From Massilia sp. Bi118 (GTDB lineage: Bacteria; Pseudomonadota; Gammaproteobacteria; Burkholderiales; Burkholderiaceae_D), in assembly GCF_918697865.1 (NCBI RefSeq), contig NZ_CAKKMV010000009.1:62001-126000 (forward strand): a stretch of DNA of 64,000 bases. The letters are read 5' to 3'. Below the pieces are notes generated by a model. It was not told the origin of the DNA. It made no database searches and saw nothing but the letters and a program-made list of their open reading frames with translations. This document shows positions 39,171-49,331 of the stretch, piece after piece. How positions within the stretch are numbered: position 1 is the stretch's first letter; each line of letters opens with the position of its first letter. Both the position numbers and the translations under genes were made by a program.

Positions 39171-39710
39171 TTACCTGGCCTCGAACACGAGGCAGGTCGT
39201 GGTCGCATGCGCGATCAGACGACCCTGCGCATCGACGATCTTGCCCTCGGCGGTGGCCAGCTGGCGGCCGCAGTGCAGGACCGTGCCGATCGCGCGCAGC
39301 GGCCCGCCATCCAGGCGCGCGCCGCGCACCAGATTCACGCTCAGCTCCGCCGTCGTATAGCCCTGGCCCGGCTCCAGCATGGTCTGCACCGCGCAGCCGA
39401 CCGCCGAGTCGAGCAGGGTGGCGTACCAGCCGCCGTGCACGGTGCCCATCGGGTTCAGGTGTTTTTGCTGGGGCGCGCCCTGGAAGGTCGCCTGGCCGCG
39501 CTCGACTTTGACGAGAGAAAAATCCAGCGTCTCCGCGATGGGCGGATAGGGGAAGCGGCCCTCCAGCAGTGCCTGCATGATGTCCAGGCCCTTCATCTCG
39601 CGCGCCTGCGCAAAGGGGACCACGCCGGCGTGCGCGCCGTTTTCCTTTGCGCGCGTGCGTACCGCGTCCAGCTCCTGCTGCCATTGTTCGATCGTCGCCT
39701 GTGCGTCCAT
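39171..39710 (-). CDS. PaaI-type acyl-CoA thioesterase
   Basis: The 179-aa hotdog-fold protein has the PaaI-like signature HLNPMGTVHGGWYATLLDSAVGCAV with its active-site region, and GRQLATAEGKIVDAQGRLIAHATTTCLV. It hydrolyses acyl- or aryl-CoA thioesters; the substrate is unknown. Its stop abuts the ldcA stop (convergent). Confidence 0.87.
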   Translation of the reverse strand: MDAQATIEQWQQELDAVRTRAKENGAHAGVVPFAQAREMKGLDIMQALLEGRFPYPPIAETLDFSLVKVERGQATFQGAPQQKHLNPMGTVHGGWYATLLDSAVGCAVQTMLEPGQGYTTAELSVNLVRGARLDGGPLRAIGTVLHCGRQLATAEGKIVDAQGRLIAHATTTCLVFEAR

Positions 39711-39738
39711 GCTGTCTCCTTATTGTGTTGTGCGTAGG

Positions 39739-39757
39739 GTGGGCACCCTGTGCCCAC
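39739..39757. repeat. Short inverted repeat
   Basis: GTGGGCA and TGCCCAC flank a 5-nt loop in the gap between the thioesterase and LysR genes. A similar GTGGGCT palindrome is at 5228-5248. Confidence 0.5.
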
Positions 39758-39824
39758 GTGTGGCCTTGAAAGAAGCATTCTGCACTGCCGGCGTGATCTC
39801 TGCTGGCGGAGGCCTCACCGGCCT

Positions 39825-40733
39825 TCAGGCGCTCGTCAGCGCCTTGCAGCGCGCCACCAGGAATTCGCGCAGCACCCGCACCGCCGGCGATACCTGCTTG
39901 CGGTTCGCCACCAGCATCGTCAGCGGCGCATTCACACCTTGCCACTCCGGCAGGATCAGGCGCAGGCGGCCGCTGGCCAGGTCCGCGTGCACGTCGATGC
40001 GCGAGCGGTAGCAGATGCCGAGTCCCGCCAGCGACCAGCGCCGCACGACTTCCGAATCGTCGGCCAGGCGGTCGCCCTGCACCACGACTTCGATCTCCTC
40101 GTCTCCCTTGCGGAAGCGCCAGCGGTCGTTGACGCTTTCGTCCAGCATGAAGCACAGGCAGTTGTGGTCCTCCAGCTCGCGCGGGGAGGCCGGCACGCCG
40201 CGCCGCGCCAGATAGGCGGGCGAAGCGCACAACACGCGCCGGTTCTCGGCCAGCAGCGGCAGCGCCACCATGCTCGATTCGGGCGGCACGCCGAAGCGCA
40301 GCGCGATGTCGACCGGCTCGCGGTAGATGTTGGCGAGGCGGTCGGTCAGCTGCAGGCGCAGTTTCACGCCCGGGTAGCGCGCCTGGAAATCGTTCAGCCA
40401 GGGCAGCACCACGTGGCGCCCGAGGTCGGAGGGCATCGAGATCTGCAGCTGGCCTTCGATGGCGTCCTGGCCGGCGCGCAGCTCGTCTTCCGCTTCGCGC
40501 AGGCCGTCCAGTAAAGCCTTGCTGCGTCCGAGCAGGCGTTCGCCGGCCAGGGTCAGGCGCATGCTGCGCGTGCTGCGGATGAACAGCGCGACACCAAGGT
40601 CGGCCTCCAGGCGCTTCAGGCTGGCGCTGGCGACGGCCGGGGACAGCGCGAGCATGCGTGCTGCTGCCGACAAGCTGCCCTGCTCGGCGGTGGCGACGAA
40701 GGTGGCGAGGTCCTGCAAATTCCGGATTTTCAA
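39825..40733 (-). CDS. LysR-family transcriptional regulator
   Basis: The 302-aa regulator has the winged helix segment LATFVATAEQGSLSAAARML and an effector domain with LRLQLTDRLANIYREPVD and GVPPESSM. The frame begins with TTG at 40733, the best fit for the expected N-terminus. It lies divergent to the zinc-independent oxidoreductase at 40836, the usual arrangement for a LysR regulator and its target. Confidence 0.88.
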   Translation of the reverse strand: MKIRNLQDLATFVATAEQGSLSAAARMLALSPAVASASLKRLEADLGVALFIRSTRSMRLTLAGERLLGRSKALLDGLREAEDELRAGQDAIEGQLQISMPSDLGRHVVLPWLNDFQARYPGVKLRLQLTDRLANIYREPVDIALRFGVPPESSMVALPLLAENRRVLCASPAYLARRGVPASPRELEDHNCLCFMLDESVNDRWRFRKGDEEIEVVVQGDRLADDSEVVRRWSLAGLGICYRSRIDVHADLASGRLRLILPEWQGVNAPLTMLVANRKQVSPAVRVLREFLVARCKALTSA

Positions 40734-40835
40734 GATTTTATTGAAAGTGATATCAGGATTGCCCAGTTTATCAAAAGGCGCGGGCTGGTCAGAATGGCAT
40801 CCATCGCATCGTTAATCCAACCAGGAGCGCTTTAA

Positions 40836-41852
40836 ATGAAAGCCATCGGATACCAGAACAACCTCCCCATCGATCAAGCCGCATCGCTGGTCGACATCAC
40901 GCTGCCCGACCCGGTCGCCGAAGGCCACGACCTGCTGGTCGAGGTGCGCGCGGTGTCGGTGAACCCGGTCGACACCAAGGTAAGGAAAAGCGCCAAGCCG
41001 GAAGGCGATGGGTGGAAGGTGCTGGGCTGGGACGCCACCGGTATCGTCAAGGCCGTCGGCCCGGACGTGACCCTGTTCAAGCCGGGCGACCGCGTCTGGT
41101 ACGCCGGCTCGATCGCCCGCGCCGGCAGCAACAGCGAGCTGCAGCTGGTCGACGAGCGTATCGTCGGCCGCATGCCTGCGTCGCTGGACTTCGGCGCCGC
41201 CGCGGCGCTGCCGCTGACCGGCCTGACGGCCTGGGAGATGCTGTTCGACCGCCTGCAGGTACCCACCGGTCCCGAAGGCAAGGGCAAGACCCTGCTGGTC
41301 ATCGGCGCGGCCGGCGGCGTCGGCTCGATCCTGGTGCAGCTGGCGCGCCAGCTGACGCAGCTGACCATCATCGGCACCGCTTCGCGTGTCGAAACGCGTG
41401 AATGGGTGCGCGAGCTGGGCGCCCATCACGTGATCGATCACAGCAAGCCGCTGGCCGCGGAAATCGCCGCCGCCGGGCTGCCTGCGCCGGAGTACGTGAC
41501 CAGCCTGACCCACAGCGACGCTCACTTCGACCAGGTGGTCGAGGCCATCGCACCGCAGGGCAAGTACAGCCTGATCGACGACCCGGCGACGCCGATCGAC
41601 ATCATGAAGTTCAAGCGCAAGGCGATTTCTCTGCACTGGGAGCTGATGTTCACGCGTTCGCTATTCAATACGGAGGACATGATCGAACAGCATCGCATTT
41701 TGAACCGGCTGGCGGAGCTGGTGGATGCGGGGACGATTCGGACCACGGCCAATGAGAACTTCGGGCAGATCAATGCGGAGAATTTGCGGCGGGCGCATAC
41801 GCTGATTGAGTCGAACAAGGCGCGCGGCAAGATTGTGCTGGAAGGGTTCTAA
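40836..41852 (+). CDS. Quinone oxidoreductase-like medium-chain dehydrogenase
   Basis: The 338-aa MDR-family protein has PVDTKVR near residue 50, the Rossmann motif VIGAAGGVGSILVQLARQ, and a C-terminal catalytic domain. The structural-zinc cysteine cluster of classical ADH is not seen, and the family (ZADH/QOR) usually reduces quinones or enones with NADPH. It is likely controlled by the divergent LysR gene. Confidence 0.87.
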   Translation: MKAIGYQNNLPIDQAASLVDITLPDPVAEGHDLLVEVRAVSVNPVDTKVRKSAKPEGDGWKVLGWDATGIVKAVGPDVTLFKPGDRVWYAGSIARAGSNSELQLVDERIVGRMPASLDFGAAAALPLTGLTAWEMLFDRLQVPTGPEGKGKTLLVIGAAGGVGSILVQLARQLTQLTIIGTASRVETREWVRELGAHHVIDHSKPLAAEIAAAGLPAPEYVTSLTHSDAHFDQVVEAIAPQGKYSLIDDPATPIDIMKFKRKAISLHWELMFTRSLFNTEDMIEQHRILNRLAELVDAGTIRTTANENFGQINAENLRRAHTLIESNKARGKIVLEGF

Positions 41853-41863
41853 GCAGACACCGC

Positions 41864-41890
41864 TTGGCAAAATTTGCCAAAAATTGGCAA
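41864..41890. promoter_or_regulatory. Candidate ParD operator
   Basis: TTGGCAAAATTTGCCAA is a near-perfect palindrome (41864-41880) followed by a third half-site TTGGCAA (41884-41890), just 19 bp before parD. Repeated half-sites are typical of RHH antitoxin autoregulation. Confidence 0.6.
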
Positions 41891-41908
41891 GAGTGGTAGG
41901 ATGGATTC

Positions 41909-42148
41909 ATGAGCACGATGAATATTTCCCTACCCGATGCCCTGAAGGCTTTCGTGGATGAGCAAGTTGCGACGCGCCACTATGGAACCAGCAGCGAGTA
42001 CATCCGCGAACTGATCCGGAAAGACCACGAACAGCAGAAGCTGCGTAAGTTGTTGGTCGAAGGGGCGGAATCGCCGCAAACCGGCGTGGCGGACGACGAT
42101 TATTTCGATTCGCTGCGCGACCGGGCACGAAGTAACGGCCGAAAATGA
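41909..42148 (+). CDS. parD: ParD-type antitoxin
   Basis: The 79-aa ribbon-helix-helix protein begins with MSTMNISLPDALKAFVDEQV and GTSSEYIRELIRKD, typical of ParD/CC2985 antitoxins. The C-terminal part, GVADDDYFDSLR, is the toxin-binding tail. It overlaps parE by 4 bp. The ATG has AGGA 7 bp upstream. It should repress its own promoter through the operator at 41864. Confidence 0.92.
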   Translation: MSTMNISLPDALKAFVDEQVATRHYGTSSEYIRELIRKDHEQQKLRKLLVEGAESPQTGVADDDYFDSLRDRARSNGRK

Positions 42149-42456
42149 TCTCCAAGCCCGTTATCCGTCGCGCCGCCGCCGACGAGGATATCGGAGAAGC
42201 CGTCGACTACTATGCGGCCGAATCGGTCGCGACTGCAGATCGTTTCATCGACGAGTTAAAGCGGCATGTCCAGTTGATTGGCAAGACGCCACGCATCGGG
42301 TCGCTACGCTATTCGCATGAGCTGAATATTGCCGGCTTGCGGTTCCAAAAGATGGGCAAGTTCCCTTTTCTGATCTTTTATGTGGAACACGAGGAATATA
42401 TCGACATATTGCGCGTGCTTCACGAGCATCGAGACATGCCGCGCACGCTGAACTGA
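42145..42456 (+). CDS. parE: ParE-type toxin (RelE/ParE superfamily)
   Basis: The 103-aa product has the RelE/ParE fold with the family pattern PRIGSLRYS and the C-terminal IDILRVLHEHRDMPRTL. ParE toxins typically target DNA gyrase. Length and overlap with parD are normal, so the pair looks intact. Confidence 0.92.
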   Translation: MISKPVIRRAAADEDIGEAVDYYAAESVATADRFIDELKRHVQLIGKTPRIGSLRYSHELNIAGLRFQKMGKFPFLIFYVEHEEYIDILRVLHEHRDMPRTLN

Positions 42457-42457
42457 T

Positions 42458-42997
42458 TCAGGTGCGCAAAGACAAGCTCATATAGCTGAGATCAAGACTC
42501 TCCCCATCGATCTCCAGCATGTCCTCGATCCGCGCTGTCATCGTGAACCCTGCACGCAGGTAGAGCGCGACAGCCGGATGGTTCTCGGACAGCACCTCGA
42601 GGTCGATCCATTTGAGACGCTCCTCACCACTCGCCCAATCGATCGCGGTGCCCAACAGCTGCGCACCAAGCCCGCGGCGGCGGTAAGCCCGATGCACACC
42701 CATCCCCAGCATCGCCCGGTGCCGCGCCCCCGGCTCGGGCCGCGCACGCAAGTCGATATGCCCGGCAATCGAACCGCGCGCATCCAGCGCCAGCCACAGG
42801 CGGCGCCAGCGCGGCTGGCCGACCGGGATCGCGACACCGTCGACGAAGGAGGCTTTCAAGCCCTGCGGCAGCGGCGACTGCGCCCGCGACAAGGGCTGGA
42901 ACAGCGGCGCACCATCGCGGCCGTTGTCGCGCAAATGGTCTTCGAGGTAGACGAAGAAGGCCGGCAGGTCGGCCGCCTCTGCCGGCCGGATGATCAC
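42458..42997 (-). CDS. GNAT-family N-acetyltransferase
   Basis: The 179-aa protein has the GNAT acetyl-CoA loop YRRRGLGAQLLGTAIDWA and the LSENHPAVALYLRAGF strand. It starts with GTG at 42997, overlapping the acyl-CoA dehydrogenase stop by 4 bp. Substrate is unknown. It converges on parE with 1 bp between the stop codons. Confidence 0.85.
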   Translation of the reverse strand: MIIRPAEAADLPAFFVYLEDHLRDNGRDGAPLFQPLSRAQSPLPQGLKASFVDGVAIPVGQPRWRRLWLALDARGSIAGHIDLRARPEPGARHRAMLGMGVHRAYRRRGLGAQLLGTAIDWASGEERLKWIDLEVLSENHPAVALYLRAGFTMTARIEDMLEIDGESLDLSYMSLSLRT

Positions 42998-44121
42998 AGT
43001 GCGCGTGCGATCAGGATCTTCTGGATGTCACTGGTGCCTTCGTAGATCTGGCATACGCGCACGTCGCGGTAGATGCGCTCGACCGGGAAGTCGGCCACGT
43101 AGCCGTAGCCGCCGAACACTTGCATGGCGCTGGAGACGACGCGCTCGGCCATCTCGGAAGCGAACAGCTTGGCCATCGCCGCTTCCTTCAGGCAGGGCAC
43201 GCCCGCGTCCTTCATCGATGCAGCGTGCAGGATCAGCTGGCGCGCGGCCTCGATCTGCATCGCCATCTCGGCCAGGCGGAACTGCACGGCCTGGTGGTCG
43301 AAAATCTGGGTGCCGAAGCTCTCGCGCTCCTTGGCGTAGGCCAGCGCCGCTTCGAAAGCAGCGCGCGCCATGCCCACCGATTGCGAGGCGATGCCGATGC
43401 GGCCGCCCTCCAGGCCGGACAGGGCGATCTTGTAGCCCTGGCCCTCTTCACCGATCAGGTTCTCGAGCGGAACGCGGCAGTTCTCGAACACGATCTGCGC
43501 GGTGTCCGACGAATGCTGGCCCATCTTGTGCTCGATGCCGGCGACGATGTAGCCGGGCGTATTGGTCGGCACCCAGAATGCGCTGATGCCCTTCTTGCCG
43601 GCGGCTTTGTCGGTGACGGCCATGACGATGGCGACGTCGCCGTTCTTGCCGCTGGTGATGAACTGCTTGGTGCCGTTGATGACGTATTCATTGCCATCGC
43701 GGACGGCGGTCGTGCGCAGCGCGGCGGCATCGCTGCCGGTGTGCGGCTCGGTGAGGGCGAAGGCGCCCAGCATTTCGCCTTGCGCCAGCGGGCGTAGCCA
43801 CTTTTCCTTTTGCGCCTCGTTCGCGTACATCATCGCGATCGAGCATACCGGGCAGTTGTTGACCGAGATGATGGTCGAGGTGCCGCCGTCGCCGGCCGCG
43901 ATCTCTTCCAGCACCAGGGCCAGCGACACGTAGTCGAGGCCAGCGCCGCCATACTGCTCCGGCACGGCCACGCCGAAGGCGCCCAGCTGGGCCAGTTCCT
44001 TCAGCTCTTCTTTCGGGAAATGCTGCTCGCGGTCCCAGCGTGCTGCGTTGGGCGCCAGGCGCTCCTGCGAATAGCTGCGCAGGGCGTCGCGGATCATCTG
44101 GTGTTCTTCGCTCAGGATCAT
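42994..44121 (-). CDS. Acyl-CoA dehydrogenase
   Basis: The 375-aa flavoprotein has FALTEPHTGSDAAALRTTA, VFENCRVPLENLIG, and the C-terminal QVFGGYGY segment followed by RDVRVCQIYEGTSDIQKI. This YEGTSDIQ pattern and length match short/medium-chain acyl-CoA dehydrogenases. Substrate is not determined; the liu context leaves isobutyryl- or butyryl-CoA possible. Confidence 0.9.
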   Translation of the reverse strand: MILSEEHQMIRDALRSYSQERLAPNAARWDREQHFPKEELKELAQLGAFGVAVPEQYGGAGLDYVSLALVLEEIAAGDGGTSTIISVNNCPVCSIAMMYANEAQKEKWLRPLAQGEMLGAFALTEPHTGSDAAALRTTAVRDGNEYVINGTKQFITSGKNGDVAIVMAVTDKAAGKKGISAFWVPTNTPGYIVAGIEHKMGQHSSDTAQIVFENCRVPLENLIGEEGQGYKIALSGLEGGRIGIASQSVGMARAAFEAALAYAKERESFGTQIFDHQAVQFRLAEMAMQIEAARQLILHAASMKDAGVPCLKEAAMAKLFASEMAERVVSSAMQVFGGYGYVADFPVERIYRDVRVCQIYEGTSDIQKILIARAL

Positions 44122-44157
44122 ATGTCTCGTGTGTCGTTATCGTTATTCAGTGGCGGT

Positions 44158-44826
44158 TCACCAGGCGATCGGTGTACCGTCGTGGTTCAGGAAAGAGCCG
44201 TGCTGCGAGAGATCGGCGCCGGCCAGGGTCGCGCGCAGCGTGCGCACGCTTTCCTCGACGCTGAGCGGCGCGCCGGCGCCGCCCATGTCGGTCTGCACCC
44301 AGCCCGGGTGGAAGCTGATGCAGGTCACGCCCTGCGGCCCGAAGGTCAGTGCCGCGTCCTTCAGCACCGAGTTCAGCGCCGCCTTGCTGGCGCGGTAGAG
44401 CGAACCGCCGGCGCCGGTGCGCTCGCCGATCGAGCCCATGCGCGAGGAGATCACCGCCAGCCTGCCGCGCGCATTCGCCACCAGCGGGCCGACGATGGGC
44501 AGCAGGCGCATCGCCGCCAGCACGTTGGTGTGCATGACCTCGTCGAACTCCTGCTGGGTCGGGAAGCCATCATGGCGCGGGCCGTAGACGCCGGCTACCA
44601 GCCAGGCGTGGTCGATCTTCTCGTCGTCCAGTTTCCAGCCCAGGCCGCCGATCGCTTCCGGATTGGTCACGTCGAGCTGGTGCGCCTCGGCGCCCAGCTG
44701 GCGCAGTTCCTCGCAGTCGTGCGGCTTGCGGGCGGTGGCGATGACGCGCCAGCCGTCGGCGCGGTACTGGCGGACCATTTCGTGGCCGATGCCGCGGGAA
44801 GCGCCGATGATGAGTGCGGTGGACAT
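44158..44826 (-). CDS. Short-chain dehydrogenase/reductase
   Basis: The 222-aa SDR has the NAD(P)-binding GASRGIGHE motif, NVLAAMRLL and the active-site YxxxK in LYRASKAAL (Tyr and Lys). Substrate is unknown. It sits between the thiolase and the acyl-CoA dehydrogenase on the same strand. Confidence 0.9.
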   Translation of the reverse strand: MSTALIIGASRGIGHEMVRQYRADGWRVIATARKPHDCEELRQLGAEAHQLDVTNPEAIGGLGWKLDDEKIDHAWLVAGVYGPRHDGFPTQQEFDEVMHTNVLAAMRLLPIVGPLVANARGRLAVISSRMGSIGERTGAGGSLYRASKAALNSVLKDAALTFGPQGVTCISFHPGWVQTDMGGAGAPLSVEESVRTLRATLAGADLSQHGSFLNHDGTPIAW

Positions 44827-44838
44827 GTTCTTCTCCTG

Positions 44839-44863
44839 TGGGGTGGACGGAATCCGCCCACCC
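44839..44863. repeat. Imperfect inverted repeat
   Basis: GGGTGGACGG and CCGCCCACCC can pair imperfectly in the 60-bp gap between the thiolase and SDR genes. It could act as a weak terminator. Confidence 0.35.
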
Positions 44864-44886
44864 TACCACGCTGCGTTGCGTCCTGC

Positions 44887-46086
44887 TTACACCATCTCGA
44901 TCGCCATCGCCGTCGCTTCGCCGCCGCCGATGCACAGCGAGGCCACGCCGCGCTTGCCGCCGGTCTTCTTCAGCGCGCCCAGCAGGGTGACGATGATGCG
45001 CGCGCCCGAGGCGCCGATCGGGTGGCCCAGGGCGCAGGCGCCGCCGTGGATGTTGACCTTGCTGTGCGGGATGTCGAGGTCGCGCATGGCGGCCATCGGC
45101 ACCGCGGCGAAGGCTTCGTTGATCTCGAAGAGGTCGACGTCGCTGGCCTTCCAGCCGGTCTTCTTGAACAGCTTCTGCATCGAGCCGATCGGCGCGGTGG
45201 TGAACAGGTTCGGTTCCTGTGCGTGGGTGGCGTGTCCGACGATGCGGGCGATCGGGGTCAGGCCCAGTTCCTTGGCGGTCGATTCGCGCATCATGACCAG
45301 CGCGGCGGCGCCGTCGTTGATCGACGAGGAGGAGGCGGCGGTCACGGTGCCGTCCTTCTTGAAGGCCGGACGCAGCGACGGGATCTTGTCGACCTTGGCC
45401 TTCAGCGGGCCTTCGTCCTTTTCGATGATCTGCTCGCCCAGGCGGTTGGCGACGCTGACCGGCGCGACTTCCCACGCGAACGAACCGTCGTTGTTGGCGG
45501 CTTGCGCGCGCTTGACGGATTCGATCGCGAAGTTGTCCTGGTCTTCGCGCGAGAACTGGTAGGTGGCCACGCACTCTTCGGCGAAGGTGCCCATCGAACG
45601 GCCTTCGCCGGTCTTCTCGTTGCGCGAGTAGGCGTCTTCGAGGCCGTCCAGCATCATGTGGTCGAACATCGGCGCATGGCCGATGCGGTAGCCGCCGCGC
45701 GCCTTCGGGATCAGGTAGGGGGCGTTGGTCATCGACTCCATGCCGCCGGCGACGATCACGTCGGCGCTGCCGGCTGCGAGCGCGTCGTAGCCGAAGATCG
45801 CGGCCTGCATCGCGGAACCGCACATTTTCGACAGGGTCACGGCGCCGGTGGACATCGGCAGGCCGGCCTTGATCAGCGCCTGGCGCGCCGGGGCCTGGCC
45901 CTGGCCGGCCATCAGGCAGTTACCGAAGTAGACGTGTTCGACCTTTTGCGGATCGACGCCAGCGCGTTCGACGGCGGCCTTGATGGCCACCGCGCCCAGG
46001 TCGCTTGCGGTCTTCGAGGAGAAATCGCCCTGGAAGGCGCCCATCGGGGTACGGGCTGCGCCGACGATAACGACTGGATCATTCAT
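44887..46086 (-). CDS. Acetyl-CoA C-acetyltransferase (thiolase)
   Basis: The 399-aa thiolase starts at 46086. Motifs: [14 protein letters not shown], the nucleophile Cys in [24 protein letters not shown]-like [14 protein letters not shown] (catalytic His) and [12 protein letters not shown] (second Cys). It interconverts acetoacetyl-CoA and acetyl-CoA, the step after liuE. It overlaps the aceK stop by 4 bp (ATGA), so the two are translationally coupled. Confidence 0.93.
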   Translation of the reverse strand: MNDPVVIVGAARTPMGAFQGDFSSKTASDLGAVAIKAAVERAGVDPQKVEHVYFGNCLMAGQGQAPARQALIKAGLPMSTGAVTLSKMCGSAMQAAIFGYDALAAGSADVIVAGGMESMTNAPYLIPKARGGYRIGHAPMFDHMMLDGLEDAYSRNEKTGEGRSMGTFAEECVATYQFSREDQDNFAIESVKRAQAANNDGSFAWEVAPVSVANRLGEQIIEKDEGPLKAKVDKIPSLRPAFKKDGTVTAASSSSINDGAAALVMMRESTAKELGLTPIARIVGHATHAQEPNLFTTAPIGSMQKLFKKTGWKASDVDLFEINEAFAAVPMAAMRDLDIPHSKVNIHGGACALGHPIGASGARIIVTLLGALKKTGGKRGVASLCIGGGEATAMAIEMV

Positions 46087-47894
46087 TGTGTGTGCTCCAA
46101 AAAGGAAGGTTGCGGACTGGCCGCCGGGTTGGATTGTTGAAAACGGATCTGCTGCGCATACGGGAACACGTCCTCGACGATGCCCGCCTGGATGCGCTCC
46201 TTGTGTGACTGCCACCAGGCGCGCTGAAGCAGTTCGGCGTGGTGCTGCATGAAGATGGTGCGGATGTTCGGATTCCCAAGCAGGAAGCGTTCGAACTGCT
46301 CGGGAAAGACATCGTGTTTGCCGATCGGGTACCAGGGCTCGGCCGCCATCTCGTCCTCCTCGTTGCGCGCGGCCGGGATGTCGCGGAACTGGCAGTCGCT
46401 CAGGTACTCGATCTCGTCGTAATCGTAGAACACGACGCGGCCCTGGCGTGTGAGGCCGAAATTCTTGTACAGCATATCGCCGGGGAAGATATTCGCCGCC
46501 ACCAGGTCGCGGATCGCATTGCCGTATTCGATCACGCCATGTGCGAGGCGGGCCTGGTCGCCGCTGCGCTCGGCGTCCTGCAGCCAGAGATTCAGCGGCG
46601 CCATGCGGCGCTCGATGTAGAGGTGCTTGATAATAACCCGGTCGGCCTCAAGCTCGAGCAGCGAGGGCGCGTCGCGGCGCAGCTGCGCCAGCAGCCCGTC
46701 CGAGAAGCGCGCCAGCGGGAAGGCGACGTCCGAGTATTCGAGGGTGTCGGCCATGCGGCCCACGCGGTCGTGGTGCTTCACCAGCAGGTATTTTTCCTTG
46801 ATGTTCTCGCGCGTGGTTTCTTTTGGGGGCGGATACCAGTCCTTGATCACCTTGAATACATAGGGGAAGGAGGGCAGCTCGAACACCAGCATCACCAGGC
46901 CGGGGATGCCGGGGGCGATGCGCAACAGGTCCGAGCTGTGCTTCAGGTGCTGCAGGAAGTCGCGGTAGAACAGGGTCTTGCCCTGTTTCTGCAGGCCGAG
47001 CACCGTGTAGATCTCGCTTCTCGGCTTCTTCGGCATCAGGCTGCGCAGGAACTGGACATAGGCTGAGGGGACTTCCATGTCGACCATGAAGTAGGCGCGC
47101 GTGAACGAGAACAGGGTTAGCACATGGTCCGGCTCGGTCAGCACCGTGTCCAGTACCAGCTGCCCGCGGCCGTCGTGCAGCACCGGGATCACGAAGGGAT
47201 ATTCGCGGGCGCCGTCGATGGCGCGGCCGACGATGTAGGCGCCCTTGTTGCGGAAGAAGAGGTTCGAGAGCACCTGCAGCTGCTGGTTCGGCTCCGCCTT
47301 GTCCAGCCCGAACGCTTCCATCATGCGCCGCTCGACCAGCCCAATGTCGCGATCGAGGTCGGCGAAGGGACGGGCCAGCTGGAAGTTGGTGACGATGCGG
47401 CGCAGAGCAAAGCGCAAGCCGTCCGCGGCCGGGTAGTAGACGCGGTAGGTCGGCTGCGGCTCGTCGGTCTCGATGTACTCGGTCGAGACGGCCGGACGCA
47501 CGAAGATGAACTCGTTGCGGTAGTAGCTGCGGTGCAGCAGCCGGCAGCTGACGGAATTGAAGAAGCTCTCGGCCAGCTCCGGGCGCTTGTGGCCGGTCAG
47601 CAGGCCGATGTAATGCAGCTTGGTTTCGCGCCAGGTGGCGTCGTTGAACTCCCCGGGCGCGTATTCGTCCTCGAGGATGCGCACGCATTCCTGCACGCGC
47701 TTGTCATAGAAATCGATGCGCTCGCGCGCGGCGCGCTGGGCGGTGGCCCAGTCGGCGCGCTCGAAATGCGCCTTTGCTGCCTGGCTGGCCTGGCGGAACA
47801 GCGCGTAGTGGCGGTCGAAGCCATCCAGGATGGTCTGCGCGATGTCGAAGGCGATCTGGGAGGACAGCAGCTTGGGGAAGGCAGCTTGTGTCAT
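46083..47894 (-). CDS. aceK: Isocitrate dehydrogenase kinase/phosphatase
   Basis: The 603-aa protein matches AceK: KARF..A.W region, the kinase ATP-loop area [19 protein letters not shown] and [26 protein letters not shown], and the [20 protein letters not shown] segment. AceK switches isocitrate dehydrogenase off by phosphorylation, sending carbon to the glyoxylate bypass. Here it precedes a thiolase and is not next to aceA/aceB. Confidence 0.95.
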   Translation of the reverse strand: MTQAAFPKLLSSQIAFDIAQTILDGFDRHYALFRQASQAAKAHFERADWATAQRAARERIDFYDKRVQECVRILEDEYAPGEFNDATWRETKLHYIGLLTGHKRPELAESFFNSVSCRLLHRSYYRNEFIFVRPAVSTEYIETDEPQPTYRVYYPAADGLRFALRRIVTNFQLARPFADLDRDIGLVERRMMEAFGLDKAEPNQQLQVLSNLFFRNKGAYIVGRAIDGAREYPFVIPVLHDGRGQLVLDTVLTEPDHVLTLFSFTRAYFMVDMEVPSAYVQFLRSLMPKKPRSEIYTVLGLQKQGKTLFYRDFLQHLKHSSDLLRIAPGIPGLVMLVFELPSFPYVFKVIKDWYPPPKETTRENIKEKYLLVKHHDRVGRMADTLEYSDVAFPLARFSDGLLAQLRRDAPSLLELEADRVIIKHLYIERRMAPLNLWLQDAERSGDQARLAHGVIEYGNAIRDLVAANIFPGDMLYKNFGLTRQGRVVFYDYDEIEYLSDCQFRDIPAARNEEDEMAAEPWYPIGKHDVFPEQFERFLLGNPNIRTIFMQHHAELLQRAWWQSHKERIQAGIVEDVFPYAQQIRFQQSNPAASPQPSFLEHTQ

Positions 47895-47939
47895 CGGTTT
47901 CTATCGCGCGGTGGAGGAATATCGAAATGCTGCGAACAT

Positions 47940-48041
47940 CGTCATTCCCGCGAAAGCGGGAATCCATGCTGAATATTCGACAGAGTTAGTGGTGCGGTTA
48001 TCGCATACTCAGCATGGATTCCCGCCTGCGCGGGAATGACG
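47940..48041. repeat. REP palindrome pair, class B
   Basis: CGTCATTCCCGCGAAAGCGGG with CCATGCTGA is mirrored by TCAGCATGG and ATTCCCGCCTGCGCGGGAATG. It fills the gap between aceK and liuA, leaving little room for a separate aceK promoter beyond it. Confidence 0.9.
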
Positions 48042-48048
48042 AGCAAGT

Positions 48049-49233
48049 TTACGCCGTCTCGCCAAACAACTCACGCCCGATCAGCATGCGGCGGATCTCG
48101 CTGGTGCCCGCGCCGATTTCGTAGAGCTTCGCATCGCGCCAGAGACGACCGACCGGATACTCGTTGATATAGCCATTGCCGCCCAGGGTCTGGATCGCTT
48201 CGCCCGCCATCCAGGTGGCCTTCTCGGCGCTGTACAGGATGGCGCCGGCGGCGTCCTTGCGCAGGGCACGCACGGCGGCGGCGTTATCGGCGCGGTCGCA
48301 GGCCTGGCCGACTGCATACACATAGGCGCGGCAGGCCATCGTGGTCGAATACATGTCGGCGATCTTGCCCTGCATGAGCTGGAACTCGCCGATGGCCTGG
48401 CCGAACTGCTTGCGCTCGTGGATGTAGGGGACGACCGCGTCCATGCAGGCCGACATGATGCCCAGCGGGCCGCCGGACAGCACGGTGCGCTCGAAGTCCA
48501 GGCCCGACATCAGCACGTTGACGCCTTTACCCACGCCGCCCAGCACGTTCTCGACCGGCACTTCGCAATCCTGGAACACCAGTTCGCCGGTGTGCGAGCC
48601 GCGCATGCCCAGCTTGTCCAGCTTTTGCGCGATCGAGAAGCCTTTAAAACCTTTTTCGATCAGGAAGGCGGTCATGCCGCGCGGGCCGGCGTCGATGTCG
48701 GTCTTGGCGTAGACCACCAGGGTGTCGGCGTCCGGGCCATTGGTGATCCACATCTTGGTGCCGTTCAGGACGTAGCGGTCGCCCTTCAGCTCGGCGCGCA
48801 GCTTCATGCTGACGACGTCGGAGCCGGCGTTCGGCTCGGACATGGCCAGTGCGCCGATGTGCTCGCCCGAGATCAGCTTGGGCAGGTATTTCTGCTTTTG
48901 TTCTTCGCTGCCGTTGCGCTTGATCTGGTTGACGCACAGGTTCGAGTGGGCGCCGTAGGACAGGCCGACCGAGGCCGAGGCGCGCGAGATCTCTTCCATC
49001 GCGACGATGTGGGCCAGGTAACCCATGTTGGCGCCGCCGTATTCCTCGCCGACGGTGATGCCCAGCAGGCCCAGTTCGCCCATCTTCTTCCACAGGTCCA
49101 TCGGGAACTGGTCGGTACGGTCGATCTCGGCAGCGCGCGGCGCGATTTCGCTCGCCGCGAACTGTTGCACTGCTTCGCGCAGCGCGGCGATGTCCTCGCC
49201 GTGGTCAAAGGTCAAGCCTGGCAGATGCAGCAT
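48049..49233 (-). CDS. liuA: Isovaleryl-CoA dehydrogenase
   Basis: The 394-aa acyl-CoA dehydrogenase oxidises isovaleryl-CoA, the first committed step of leucine breakdown. Motifs: [36 protein letters not shown] and [33 protein letters not shown] (in shorter segments). The C-terminal [12 protein letters not shown] has the position of the catalytic Glu region of IVD. A LiuR-type palindrome lies 68 bp upstream. Confidence 0.94.
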   Translation of the reverse strand: MLHLPGLTFDHGEDIAALREAVQQFAASEIAPRAAEIDRTDQFPMDLWKKMGELGLLGITVGEEYGGANMGYLAHIVAMEEISRASASVGLSYGAHSNLCVNQIKRNGSEEQKQKYLPKLISGEHIGALAMSEPNAGSDVVSMKLRAELKGDRYVLNGTKMWITNGPDADTLVVYAKTDIDAGPRGMTAFLIEKGFKGFSIAQKLDKLGMRGSHTGELVFQDCEVPVENVLGGVGKGVNVLMSGLDFERTVLSGGPLGIMSACMDAVVPYIHERKQFGQAIGEFQLMQGKIADMYSTTMACRAYVYAVGQACDRADNAAAVRALRKDAAGAILYSAEKATWMAGEAIQTLGGNGYINEYPVGRLWRDAKLYEIGAGTSEIRRMLIGRELFGETA

Positions 49234-49300
49234 GTCGTCCTCTCGTGTCTCGTGTGTCGTTATGGTTGGCGGGGTGGCTAGGTGGGATGATAGCGCGGAG

Positions 49301-49320
49301 TGACGTTAACGTAAACGTCA
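49301..49320. promoter_or_regulatory. Candidate LiuR operator upstream of liuA
   Basis: TGACGTTAACGTAAACGTCA is a near-perfect 20-bp palindrome with one mismatched pair, 68 bp upstream of the liuA start. Its core CGTTAACGTAAACG is shared with the sites at 16311-16344 and 49968-49983. Confidence 0.75.
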
Positions 49321-49331
49321 ACCAAACAACA

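Noticed and set aside
43810-46140. 776-codon forward frame over the thiolase and dehydrogenase genes
   Set aside because: It spans several well-supported leftward genes and has no domain of its own.
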